A stretch of 64,000 bases of DNA from Notamacropus eugenii (taxonomy: Eukaryota > Chordata > Mammalia > Diprotodontia > Macropodidae). Position numbers and translations under genes: made by a program. The stretch is from the NCBI RefSeq assembly GCF_028372415.1, contig NC_092872.1, forward strand, positions 391,304,853-391,368,852. The letters are read 5' to 3'. The notes beneath the pieces are model-generated. The model saw only the letters and a program-made list of their open reading frames with translations, was not told the origin of the DNA and made no database searches. Positions 1-11,589 of this stretch are shown here, piece by piece (position 1 is the first letter of the stretch; every line of letters starts with the position of its first letter).

Positions 1-46
<46 letters not shown>
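1..46. repeat. (AT)n dinucleotide repeat
   Basis: Uninterrupted AT alternation from the first base; its true length is cut by the window edge. Confidence 0.97.
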
Positions 47-48
<2 letters not shown>

Positions 49-769
49 TTAACATTTAAAAAATGCAGCATTGTAGATTCATTCATTCAATTTATGTTGA
101 ATATGATATTTTAAAATATATACAATCTAGTTCTGAAATTCTGTTTATCTTTTCACTCCTAAAAGTTAGAATGCATTAAGAATAGTAAAATTGTATGTAT
201 TCTTATGGCAGATAACATTTTCACAGACCTGAACATCATAGAGGTTTCATTTGATTTGAAAAAATAAATGTCTTTCAAGGTATCAACTTATTATTATCAT
301 CCTGCCTTACTGTGAATATATCCATATATTTTCTGCCCTTACTTCTAGTGATTTGTGTGACATCTGTGGAAATAAAGGGCTTTGAAGGAAAATGGGCAAA
401 TCTGGGTTACACGTGAGTTGCTGATGAGCTGAAATCTCAGCCACAGAGGAAAAGTGTATAGTGTCCTACTTACACAACTGTTAAATAAAAAGAGTTCTGT
501 TCCTGAATCTTACTTCCTTTCCACCAATGGACACCAATAATGTTATTGTTTGGGCATATCAAAAGTAATAAAGTGTCATTTTAATATTCTCTTGGAAAGT
601 GCAGAAGCTGTGCATGCACATACATATTGAAAAGTGGGGAGAAGTGTGTGATTGCTATCCTTTCCCTGATTTCCTACCTTTTTTAGCAGCTACACAGTCT
701 AATGAGTGATAGAATCTTCACGTTGTGTACTTTGCATAGGAATTCTATTCTTTCCTTGAAGGATTCTGA

Positions 770-930
770 GGACAGGTCCTTGGTGCATGAGTCAGGAGAC
801 CTGAGATGAAGTTTCATCTTACTATATTACCTTGGATAAATCACTTATTCTTTCTTTATCAATTTCCTTTTATGAAAAATCGGGAAAACATTTTGCTTTA
901 GATGCTTCATAGGTTTGCTATGAAGATGAA
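770..930 (+). mobile_element. THER1/MIR-like SINE fragment
   Basis: The order of motifs is that of an old CORE-SINE: a 'gagtcaggagacctgag' segment, then 'accttggataaatcactt', then a pyrimidine-rich 'caatttcctt' segment. It is strongly diverged, so family and limits are approximate. Confidence 0.5.
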
Positions 931-3872
931 ACATGTAGTATATGTGGAATAACTGGGAAAAACACAGAATCATCAAACAAATGCAAAATCTTCATTATTA
1001 TCATAAATTTTTGAATTAAGTTCTACCAGGACGTCATACTGTATCATAGAGATGATGTCTATTTCTGAGGAGCAGAATGCAGTTTTTGACAGATTCTACT
1101 AAACAAGAAAGGCTTCAAGTACAGGTCACTTGATAGGCTGATATCCCAAGTTCCGACCAAGTTGAAAGCTTTGTCAGCAGAAGATCAACCTCCAAGGGAT
1201 GAAGGTTTTGACCAGAGAAACTGACAAAATCAACTATTAAGGCAAAAGAAGACTTTCAACTATTATTGTTGAAAGGAATGCTCACACTAATGAATGTGCA
1301 TATTTTTTGAAGTAGATTTTAATGTAGTTACCATTGTCCTCATGTTAATTACTTATGGGTTATCTCAAGATGGACTAACAATTTTTATTCTTCCTAGCTT
1401 AATGAGAGGATATGGTCTTATGGCCTTAGTTAGCTGATAGGTATCGACTAGCAGCAAAGGCTAATTTAGGCCCTGAACCACAGATTCTTTTCTTCTTTTA
1501 AAAATAACATTCACTTCTGTCCCAGACAAAGGAGAAAAGAGAATTGTTAGCCTCCCTGGATGTGGCATTTACCATATAACAAAATTTATAAATGCTACAT
1601 CCAGGGGCACAAGCTAAGTGGAACCAGTTTACAGGTTTAAAGTAAAATAAATATTCCATGTAAATAGTCATTCATATATAAATGAATTAAAATAAATACA
1701 TTGATAACTACAATTCTCTAATTTATTATTGGTATTTGGGAGTAACATTTCATTTTTTCTTACCATTAAAACAATTCTTAGCCATTACTATACCTTGGCC
1801 ACAAAATGAAAGTCCTACTAGTTCCTCTAGTTTAGATTTCTAATACAGCTTATTTATTAGTTAACTGCTTTAAGCCATTGGCTCTACACACACTCATTTT
1901 ACTCTTTTTTTTTAATGAAAAGAAATAACATGCAATGATTATGGGATGACTTCCACTATTTTTGCTCATTACAGTTATAAACAGTTAAAGAAGTTAGGAA
2001 CCTCTTCTTGTTTAATAAACTCACTATCATGTTCTTAAATAGGTCAAGATTTCACTACAAACTGACAAAGAAAGTAAAATAGCCTGTTTTCCACATCACA
2101 ATGTGCTGTTCTTGACCTATTAGCATTTCACAAAAGTTTGTAGTATTGTCATATCAAAATATTGCACTGGAAATACAACTCAATTCTTTTCAATGCTCTT
2201 TTTCTTTGTGAAGTGTGAAGTTTCTCCTTACTGTTGCTCATGACTATCAGTGTTTTGATTGCTGTCCTCATTAGAATATATAGGATAATCCCTGCTTCTT
2301 AAATACCAAGGAAATCTTGATGCACTGAGGCATGGATAAAATATGTAACTCCAACATGAAAGGGAAGAGTATTATAGCTCATTTATATGTTAAAAATAAT
2401 ATAGGTAATGCTCAGAGAGTGTGGATAACGATTGAGTCAACCTATCCTTGTCCTAGACTAATTGCCTCTGTGATCTCAAGCAAGTAACTTTAGTCCTTGG
2501 TATCTCAACAAATCAATTCTCCTATCACAGAGTAATATCTTCTCAAAATGATTCAGCACACTTAGATAAAAGGGTGGTATTAGCACCGAAGCAAAACATG
2601 ATCACTAATTATTTTAAAGATGTAAGTAGACCATTTGAAATCAAGCATTTCTTGGATATTTTTATTTACAGTCTGTAATTTAATTCATGAACATTATGAC
2701 ATGACACCAGATAAAAAAGTAGGCAAATATTGAATTATAATGTTTATTACATAGTTTCAAAACCTTGGTAGGTCTTAAAATCTAGAGTTTCAGTATTCAA
2801 TTTAAGCAACAGAAAACATATAAAAATGTGCTTCTTTATAAAAGATAATGGTAAAAAAATATAGTAATGGAAACTATGTGTCTTACTTTCAAGAGACAGT
2901 AGTAATATAAATTCTGTGATATATACATTGAAAACTCCTTATAGTTTCAAACTTAATAGTAAGGTATTTCAGAAGTGATCTCATTTTAAATATTCATGGG
3001 TGTTCTATAACTATAAATGTATAGTTTTATTGCATATAAGAATGAATCGCATCATTGTATTGCTCTTCAGGATCCAGTGTTCAAATATAAAAATCCTGTA
3101 AAGTTGTTTGCAAGAACACATTCTGTGAATGATCAATTTTAGTAGTGTATTTGTCATGGGACAAAAGAACAAAATGAAAGACATTTCATTCAGCAGATGG
3201 AGGAAAGTGAAAGTAATTGGAATAATTTAGCCCGAAAAGAATACCAAAGGATGAAGTTCTGATTGTTTTCAAATATAAGAAAGAAGGGAAAGAATTTGGT
3301 ATCCATCAACCAGCAAAACAGGAAAATTCAAGTATCATTTTAATAATATAATTCCTTAGAGAAAACTTAATTTTTTTATCTGGATGTTACTCAAAGAACT
3401 ATGACTTTCTTTTCCTTCACTGGAAATCTTTAGTAATAAAGTGAGGAATCATGTAGTTTAAATTAGAATAAAACAATCATGCTGGGGAAATTGGTTTGAG
3501 TGAACTGGCATCACTGAGTTCTTACCCAGATTCTAAATGTAAAATTACATTTGACTCCAACAAACCCTAAAAGACAAAGATTATTCTTAATGAGTTTTCA
3601 ACTTTTATTTCTTCTCTCCACAATTATTTGCCTTTTGTATTCAAATAATCAGATACACTAAAATGGAAGTGTTCATCTGGGGTCAAAGACATTGTATTTG
3701 GAGGCAGTTATATTGTTGCCTCTATCACCAGGTCCTGCATATGTCATCCTTTCCTTGACCCCTTTCACTTTTAGTGATCCTCCTATTATAAATGGACAAG
3801 AAGTTAGCTAAAGCTTTGGTCTCTTTTTAATTTTTTCCAGTGGGGTCTGTCCTCAATAGATTACCCCTACTA

Positions 3873-3921
3873 TTCAGCACCACCTACAGCTCCGGGGTGG
3901 TGGTGCTGAAGGGACAGCTCC
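3873..3921 (+). promoter_or_regulatory. Candidate compound RE1 (REST/NRSF) element
   Basis: Positions 3873-3893 match 18 of 21 bases of the RE1 consensus: left half TTCAGCACCAC is perfect, and right half CTACAGCTCC differs at the GG pair and one later base. A perfect 12-base inverted copy of the left half (GGTGGTGCTGAA) follows at 3899-3910 and forms a stem with 3873-3884. A better right half-site, GGGACAGCTCC, lies at 3911-3921. REST silences neuronal genes in non-neuronal cells. The element lies about 1.1-1.5 kb upstream of the inferred GABRA1 first exon. Binding is an inference; the mismatched GG in the canonical frame weakens it. Confidence 0.5.
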
Positions 3922-4987
3922 CAGCTCTGTGGGCTTTCTCAGTCAGAGCTCCAGCAAAGCTTTCTGAAAGCATCGCCCATACATTGCTTTTTAACACACA
4001 CTCATTCACAAAAATCTGGGAAGAGAACCACCATCATCTCTGCTTACATGGAGATGCAGTTAGACTGTCTCTCGTGAACACCCACCACCCATCCCACCAA
4101 TATTTGGTATGTAAGCTGACACGGAGTAAGAGGGGGAGGGAACAGGAGTAGAGGTGAGGATTGTGGGCCAGGGGGAGGGCAGGAGAATCAAGGAAAGAAG
4201 ACAGCGAAAGTTATCTCCTCCACCTCCAGAAAATCTCTCTTTTTTTTCTTTTCTTCCTCGCTTATCGTTCCCCACCACCACCACCACCATTCCGCCCCAA
4301 CATACGGAGTTTGGGACAAGAGGGGAGATCTAGAAATGGAGGCACTTGTTGTTTTCTTGAGCCCATAAATCATTAGCACTATTTATTTAACTTAAATACT
4401 CTAAATTTTCAAAGTACAAAGTCAAATATGAGTGCGTGTTTTCTATAATCACACAGTTGCTTTGCACAGACAAACTCAGCCCTTAAAGCGCGCTCGCTTA
4501 CGCCCTTGAAAGCAGCAAAAGGCAGTTAAAGAGTTTTCTCAGTCCTGTCCCTGTCCCGTTCCATGAGTGTAAGGGTGCGGGCATCCCATAAACACTGCTG
4601 CTGAACTCCTCGTCCATCATTCCATGTCATATGATACACAGAGACCTGTACATATGTAGCGGTGAAAGAGAAAGAGGAGGGTAGTATGTTTTCTTCATTT
4701 ATAACATTGCATCTCCGCCTTTCGGAACTCTTGATCATTTGCATTTATGTAGCTGCTAAATATTTCATCAAAGGTAGAATACTAATGCAGAACAGTTTTA
4801 TTTTTAATAGGAAAGCCTTAAAATAGTCTGTTAGTAAATTGCATGTGTCAAATGCTTTCAAATGTAATCTCTCAAGTTCCCCCATCCCCTCCCCCTCAAA
4901 AAAAAAGCTTGCTGCAGATTGTAGAAGGATTTGAGCTGCAGCTAGAGCGAGGGGGATTAGGGAGAGAGCAGTGCAAGTTAAATTGTG

Positions 4988-5016
4988 CTGCATATAAAAA
5001 AATGGGCGGATTGGTC
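4988..5016 (+). promoter_or_regulatory. Candidate GABRA1 core promoter
   Basis: A TATAAAA heptamer at 4993-4999 is followed within a few bases by GGGCGG (5004-5009) and ATTGG (5010-5014, an inverted CCAAT core), 400 bp upstream of a strong donor site at 5419. A TATA box here would start transcription near 5025. GABRA1 is known to use alternative 5' exons in other mammals, so other start sites are possible. Confidence 0.35.
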
Positions 5017-5019
5017 TCT

Positions 5020-5418
5020 AGATGGAGAGACTGGTACCACCTTCCTTTCTAAAATAAAATCTCTCTGGCATGAAGTCACTGCCTATTTCACATCCGGTTT
5101 ACCCTGGGACGTATTACTACTGTCTTGGTAAAGAGAAATCTTTTGTTGTATATCTGCAGACCGAATATTGGGAAGAAATTTGGGTGTGAAATCTTCAACA
5201 TTGAAGTACGGAAGAGTCCATGATGCCTCAGAGTGTATGAGTGAGAGGCAGAGCCAGGGACAACACTCAGTTCCAGTCCCTCAGCCATCCCTTACTCTTA
5301 CCAGCTCCGATTTCTTGGCGATTTTCTCTGGCAGACTTTCCACCCTCCCTTCCCAACCTCCCCCCACCCCGCCCCCCGCCCGCATCTTCTGAGATCCAGT
5401 GCCTGGAGGGGGCCGGAG
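5020..5418 (+). other. GABRA1: Noncoding first exon (5' UTR) of GABRA1, start approximate
   Basis: The 3' limit is set by a near-ideal donor, GGAG|GTAAGTG, at 5418/5419. The exon lies in the CpG-containing, GC-richer island about 2.3 kb upstream of the start-codon exon, on the same strand, as expected for GABRA1. The 5' limit is inferred from the TATA-like box and is uncertain. The exon contains a C-rich stretch at 5355-5382 and short upstream ORFs beginning at 5220 and 5237. Confidence 0.5.
5237..5392 (+). other. Possible upstream ORF in GABRA1 5' UTR
   Basis: ATG at 5237 opens a 52-codon frame (stop TGA included) ending at 5392, before the 5419 donor. A shorter overlapping uORF starts at tandem ATGs (5220 and 5223) and stops after six codons. 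Both matter only if transcription starts upstream of 5220. The peptide is not recognisable, so any role would be translational control by position. Confidence 0.25.
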
Positions 5419-5921
5419 GTAAGTGCTGCTTCAGGACAGCGAGCAGACCTTTGAACGTGGGTTTTTCAAGCCTGAGAGATCAGGAAGCTACAGGGGGAAG
5501 AGAGAGGGAGAGGGAGAATGCGAAGAGCCCGTTTCCACAGCAGGTAGAAAAGATTTGGGGAAAAAAAGGATGAAAACCTGAGCAATCGCTGGGTCACCCG
5601 CTACTCTCCCCCTACCATCTCCCCGGTTTGGGTAGATTTTAACTTGGAATTTATTCTTGGAAGAGGAGGGGGAAAATAAGACTTGTTTTGGTGTATTTTG
5701 CAAAGGTGGGGGTGAGAGGAATATGGTCCAAAGTTGCAATGATGGGAAACAAAACATGTTTCAATGTAAGCTTTGGGTAAAGGCACTCTTTTAATCTGGC
5801 ACCAAAATGCATTAAATGATCTTTCTCCTTTTTCCAGTGGATGCTGCCAAAATGCGTGCGGAAGCCTTTCTTATTTTGCGTTTGATAAACTCAAGAATAT
5901 ATGATTTAAGCCTATAGATTG

Positions 5922-5944
5922 GTGTGTGTGCCTGTGTGTGTGTG

Positions 5945-5979
<35 letters not shown>

Positions 5980-5983
5980 GTGT
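5922..5983 (+). repeat. (TG)n dinucleotide repeat
   Basis: About 30 TG units, broken by one 'CC' and one extra T, roughly 500 bp downstream of the first exon's donor. Confidence 0.97.
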
Positions 5984-6937
5984 TGGGAAAAGGGGGGCAT
6001 GTAGAGAAGAAAGTAGCCTGGGGTTCTTTTGTAAATTGGAATGTTTGCATTTCTCTTTTCATGCTGCAAGAAACTTTACTTCTTCAGCAACTGTAATATT
6101 CTTTTGGGATTGTTTTTCTCTTTTAAAAAATATTAAAGGAAGCCAAAGACCAGGAGCCCAATGGCTAGGTAATCTTTTAGGATGCTTAAACAAAAAACAA
6201 AACAAAAATATTTTTAAAAAATCAGTTGAGTTCAGTAACAGAAATTGTATTATTTTATTCATATGCTGCTGCTTTACTGGAAGGTGCATTATGTTTGTTC
6301 AACTTGAATGCAAAAATTTTTTGTTGTTTCTTTCTTGTCATATTTAACTCATCTTTTTCAAAGCCAAATATGAAATCAGCCTAGATCTATTGATGGCTTG
6401 CCATTTCTTATCTTTAGATCACTTTACTCAAAGTGCATTATGTTTTATTGCTCACATGTCTGATCATAACTGTTTTTATAATTGATTAAAATAGTCCCTG
6501 AGTGTGAAATGAATTGGTGTGGATTTATTTTAGAGGCACACCATGTTAAGCTGTAGAGTGCTTAATTTATAAGGTGCTTTAATGTATTGGTTGTAATTCA
6601 TTAATTTTCTCAACTGCTAAGAGATGCAAATCTGCATTTACATTTCTGAATGTTTTAATTAAAGTGCTTGCAAAACTGTAGAAATCAATTCAGTAACCAG
6701 ATATTGAACTGGATTTGAAAAGTGAAGCCATGAATACATTCAAAGTTTATATTACTAAAACCTCCCTACCATTTCTCCTAAGAATCCACAACATCAAAAT
6801 CTAACAATTAGTGATAGATGCATTTTATCTAAAAGGGAAATATCTTTTATAAAATCATGGCGAAAACAATGTACTGCTAGCTTCCATCTGAAAATATATT
6901 TTTAAATAAGAAAACATTTCTGAGCAGGCAGCACAGC

Positions 6938-6974
6938 AAAAAAAAAAAAAAAAGAAAGAAAGAAAAAAGAAATG
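6938..6974 (+). repeat. A-rich / (GAAA)n run
   Basis: About 16 consecutive A followed by GAAA units in intron 1. It may be the tail of an unrecognised retroelement. Confidence 0.8.
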
Positions 6975-7702
6975 GGGCTATGAAGTGTCAGTGTGTTTGT
7001 ATGTATGTGTAATCAGCACATGGTTGGATTATAAAGTATGTCCTTTAGCCTCATGGAAGTGTTAGTTGCATACTGAATAGGAAATAATAAGGAGAAGAAT
7101 TCCATCATTATTCTTATGTACAAACAAGTACGTTTCAAAAGATAAAGAAAGATAAGCATGGTCAGCTCTGATATAAAGGTAGATACAGAATACAAAGGTG
7201 AAATACAAGCACTAAAAAAGAACAAACTTTCTATTAACTTCTACAGTAATACACTCTCTGGGATATGACAAATAGTTTTAAAAGTTATTGCACAGTAATT
7301 TCTTGAAAACTTAATTTAGAGGTGACCAAGTTTTTAGACTATAAACAAAAAAAAAAAGTGGCAAGAGGATGATTTTCTTCATATGGGGAAGGTTGAAAAG
7401 TCAAGTCCCCAAAGACAGTTCTCAAGTTGAGAAAGTACCATCAGAAATTATCTAAATGTTTGTATTTTTACAAAGAGAGTAAAGATACAGATTTATTTCT
7501 CAATGGAGAAATGAAAGAAATAGTAGAAAATGATGAGGCCATGTTTGTATTGTTCCAATGAGGTGTCATATCACTGTTGAGGTCATTTCCTGACTTGAAA
7601 GAATTCATGTAAATGGCCTCAGCCCTAGTGGCTATAAACAGACTTTTCCTGAAAGGGATGTTGATATCTACTTATTTTACTTTTTAGCTAGGAAAATCTA
7701 AG

Positions 7703-7776
7703 ATGAAGAGGAAATTGGGTCTTTCTGAATATCTTTGGGCCTGGACACTCCTTCTGAATGCACTTGCTGGAAAAAG
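7703..7776 (+). CDS. GABRA1: GABRA1 coding exon 1 (start codon, signal peptide)
   Basis: The exon begins at 7688 or 7692 with a few bases of 5' UTR, then ATG at 7703 in the context AAG-ATG-A. It encodes residues 1-24 and two bases of codon 25: a short basic N-terminus (MKRK) and a hydrophobic core (LWAWTLLLNALA), a typical cleavable signal peptide. Comparison with the known alpha-1 precursor places cleavage after G27 in the next exon. The donor AAG|GTGAGG is good. The signal peptide differs from the placental sequence at several positions, in contrast to the near-invariant mature domain. Confidence 0.95.
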
Positions 7777-10700
7777 GTGAGGAGACTTTATTTTAAAATT
7801 GCATGAATATTTTTATAACCTTTCATTTTTCCAAACAGGGTGAAGTAAATTTTGCCTGAATGGAAGCACTTCTAAGGAAATTCAGGAAAGTTAATTGGAG
7901 TCAAATCCCAGCTAAGTCTAAAGAAGAGTAGCCTGAAAGAATAATGCTACTTCTTAGCATAGCATGCTAATTAGATTATGCTTTAAAACCCTTCAACAAA
8001 GAATATAGATATATAGTATTAAATTTTAGAATTGAACTTTTCTTTGCTGAATAGAATCTGCTGATAACATGCTATTTCCTAATTTATAGAGTACAACAAC
8101 AATAACAAACTTCCCAATTTCAGGTTCATCTACTATGTCCCGTGAATTAATAGCACTATATATTAGACATAGGTGTACATGTATTCAGGCACACAATACT
8201 TCCTAAATAATACCTCAGGTTTGACTCTAGATTTTATAAAACATGACAATGTAGTTTATATATAAAAACTATGCTTTTCCTGGCTAAATATACATTGAAT
8301 GATTTATTATTTTTAATTTTTTTTGCAAATCTTTAAACATATTTATTAAAATGTAACCTTTGAATTAATGAGTGATGATTATGAGATACAATTGGTTGTG
8401 ACAGAAACATATTGAAAGATATAATTGTAATCAAAGCAAAAATAAAAATCCATCAGTAATAAATTTAGAAATTTAATAACAGAGAATATATTTTTAGTAA
8501 CACTTCATGAACCGACTATTTTTGAAGCAACTGTTTAGATTTAAAAACCATGCAAACCTAACTCACCATTACTATTCAGAAGGATAAATTAGGCATAAAG
8601 AAAATACAAATATCAAAAGATAATAAAAGAAAACATGTTTATTCAAACTATGATTTGAAGCAAATAAATTTAACAAGTTTCAAACTTATGAACTTCATAG
8701 GAGAATTTATGTTAATAAGTTTTTCCCCTTTCTGTCTTGCTGCCATTCAAGGTGAAGGATATTTAAATGATACATGGAGAATATGGATAACAATAAGATA
8801 TAACTAATTGAAAGATTTAAATGTAATTCATTGCTTTTTGAAAAATTATGTGGTGTCACTATTGTAATGACCTGTAGATGGAGTTAGTGTACAGTGTTTT
8901 ATTATATGGTGGTTTAGTATGAAACCACAGTCACATACAGTAACTGACTTTTCCTTTCAAAATATACACTCAGTTAATACAAAATAAATGATTTTGCTCT
9001 TTGTCATCTTTCCATGTTCTGGACAGTTGTTTCAATGTTTTAGTAAAACAGGAGTGCTGGAAATAGAAGATTAAATTAACAAATCGTATTTAAAAAAAAA
9101 AAACCCTCTGTTCCCACTAGACTAAAAGAGATGGTCCTCTTTACTCAAAAGCAAGCAAGCACGCTGTGATAAAGACTCATTTAATACTGATATCCTACTA
9201 TGCTGGACAAAGTGTTTTAGGGTGAAAATAGTTATGTCCTCTTAATCCATGCAAGTTACAGCAATATATCTTATATTTGGAAACAGCTATAAAAGCAATG
9301 AAAAAATGCAGGTACTGGTAAATGGATGATGTCCCAGATATGATATTAATTGCATAGATTTGACTTGCCTTGCCATCCAATTTCATTGTATTCCCCTCTT
9401 CCTCTCTATCCATTTTTTTCATGATTACTCATATATTTCTGACAACCTAAGATGTACTGGAATTTTACTTCCTGTTTTCTCTGTATGACCTTCAGATAAC
9501 CTTGGAATGATACATGCATAGCATTTGGTTTAGTGACATTGAGTTTTATAAGAAATTTCATCAGGAGACTTGCTTCTGCATTCCTGCCGTCATCTGCCAA
9601 GTAGAGGTCACGAAAATGCACGACTCATTGAAAAACTGGGTTAGAAAGTTAAAAACAAATATTGAGGGCACAAACAAAATACAAAATTAAATCTTTTATT
9701 TTAGAGAAATATATATTGGAAGCCATTTAATTATTGAGATTTTTAATATATTTAAAATCATTGAAATTCTTTAGTTTTATCAAATGGATTAAAGTGATCT
9801 TAATAAGTTGGCTTTTGCACTAACAAACAATTACATTCCCATGTATCAGTGTTTTCTTCTGAAATGATATTTTGGTAATATCATTTTGGTCCATCCAGAA
9901 AAACTCTGAATATGTAGTTTCACTTATTTATTCAATTATTAGTGTTTGAAAATCCAATACAAGCAGAGAAAAATGAGGCCCAGTACATTCTTAAAAAATC
10001 ATATCAAGAATCTATTAATAACATATTTTGATCAAACCATTACATTCATATTGTTTGAGCTAGCTATAATAAACAGATTTAAATTCTTCTATTTAGTGGA
10101 ATCACTTCAAATTTCCTAGAAGGGGGACCTCACTTGTAAAAGTTTAATTCTGAGTCACATTATTCATTATATCAAACACAATTAAATAATACTATAGGTT
10201 GTTTAGTTCAAAGAAATAGATTATATCAAGTTCACAGAAGGCAAGGAAGTTGAGCTTCAAGATGCTGAGATAATTAACCTGAGAGGCAATATGTTTGTAG
10301 TCAGCAAATTCTGGATAATGTACTGTCCAAATCTAATGCAATGAAAGGAGAATTGGACTAAAGGGGAAACCTTACTTCTAGCCTTGGCTGGGCTACTAAT
10401 TGTCTATAATACCTCAAGGAATTTACCTTCATATGACTCTCTTTCCTTACCTATAAAAGACTTAATTTTATTAAATGATCTCTAAGGCATATTCTTATTC
10501 TGTGATATAAATGAACAACAACAGCAACAAAAGAACTTCAACTAGGAAAACTGCTCAAATGCCTAGAGTATATTACTCAGATTACTAAGGGAGCTTTAAA
10601 TGGTTTTCCTTTCATTTACATAAAGACACATATTGACTATAACTTTCAAAGAAGTAATATTTTTCAAATGAGGCAAAAAAAAGAATATCTCTAGATTTGC

Positions 10701-10815
10701 AGAAGATTCACTAGAAAAAAAATGAGATAGTTGATTTGGGAATTGCTTGATTTAGAAGAATGTATGAATATTTTGTTGGAAGGAATTTGTATTTGTCTTT
10801 ATTTTGTGTTTCCAG
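7777..10815 (+). other. GABRA1: GABRA1 intron 2
   Basis: GT at 7777 to AG at 10815. Mostly AT-rich sequence without clear repeats. A THER1-like SINE lies at about 10340-10510 (+), and A-rich or ACA-rich short tracts at about 8093-8110 and 9092-9105. No coding signal is seen. Confidence 0.85.
10340..10510 (+). mobile_element. THER1-like SINE
   Basis: Old CORE-SINE pattern: 'gccttggctgggctactaa', then a 'tttccttacctataaaa' segment, then 'aaatgatctctaaggca' and 'ttctgtgata'. Diverged, so limits are approximate. Confidence 0.55.
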
Positions 10816-10928
10816 TTCTGGGCAAACTTCATTACAAGATGAAATTAAAGACAATACCACTGTATTTACAAGGATTCTGGATCGACTCCTAGATGGTTAT
10901 GATAACCGCCTGAGGCCAGGATTGGGAG
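10816..10928 (+). CDS. GABRA1: GABRA1 coding exon 2 (mature N-terminus)
   Basis: 113 nt after acceptor TTTCCAG. It completes S25 and encodes residues 26-62, then one base of codon 63. The mature protein is expected to begin at Q28 ([11 protein letters not shown]). N38 in NTT is the conserved N-glycosylation sequon. [19 protein letters not shown] is the alpha-family N-terminal helix and first loop. The donor is GAG|GTTTGT, with T rather than A/G at +3, weaker than the other donors of this gene. The reading frame joins both neighbours cleanly. Confidence 0.96.
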
Positions 10929-11589
10929 GTTTGTGATAATGTTTTAATACTATTTCATACATTATGATTAAGCTTTTAATTTAAATAATTATCTCCCTGT
11001 AGACTCTAAAAATCATAAAAGTACTTAAAATCTAATGTAGTGAAAAGTCTTTTATAAAAAAATGCCCCATGCTAATTAAATATTTTGCAACAAGTTAGCT
11101 AAGAAATATGAAATGTATTTGTTGAGAGACCTACAGATAAAAATATTTCCTAATGATCTGAGAAACATAACATATTTAAGAATTTTATTTTTGGCATTCA
11201 TGAAAAACATTGTTTTTCATATATAGATGTCTTCCCTTGTTCAGGGAAGGACAAATGTTAAATTCTTCTATCATGCTGCATGAGAATATTATGAAGACCA
11301 TCAGTGCTTCATCAAGCATTGCTATGGCAATGCTTAATTTGAATAAGACATATATAGGTCCATTTATTCACAGGTAGATTTTGAAATAACATATATTAAT
11401 CTATCATTTAGAATCTCACAGGATGTTTTCTGAAAGAGAATAGAACAGTGAAGACAGTCTTCTTTGCAAATATGTTGAACTTTGTTCTTTTAATCCCTTT
11501 GGAAATGTTAGAATATAATTAGATTTTCCTGCTTAATGGTTAGGTGTGAGATCAGAGAATTGAATTGGTTATGTTCACCAAGGGAGAGG

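Larger units (their letters stand above)
1..4985. other. Upstream intergenic region of GABRA1
   Basis: No gene is supported on either strand. The first 46 bases are an (AT)n run. A THER1/MIR-like SINE lies near 770-930, and the rest up to 3.8 kb is AT-rich sequence with no recognisable coding signal. From about 3840 GC content rises and CpGs appear (for example near 4488-4502). The stretch 3840-4985 is therefore probably promoter-proximal DNA and holds the RE1-like motif described separately. An octamer-like ATTTGCAT sits near 4737. Confidence 0.7.
5419..7687 (+). other. GABRA1: GABRA1 intron 1 (5' UTR intron)
   Basis: Donor GTAAGTG at 5419; acceptor either TTTTTAG ending at 7687 or the overlapping CTAG ending at 7691. 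It holds a (TG)n tract at 5922-5983 and an A-rich run at 6938-6974. The remainder is AT-rich unique-looking sequence. The stretch 6350-6720 has no evident repeat and could hold conserved regulatory sequence; none was recognised. Confidence 0.55.

Noticed and set aside
3840..4151. 103-codon + strand open frame starting with a non-ATG codon near 3840
   Set aside because: No ATG at the start, no recognisable protein, and it overlaps the GC-richer upstream region and RE1-like motif, so it is probably chance.
5241..5573. 110-codon open frame across the 5' exon donor
   Set aside because: It starts with GTG rather than ATG and runs through a strong donor into the intron.
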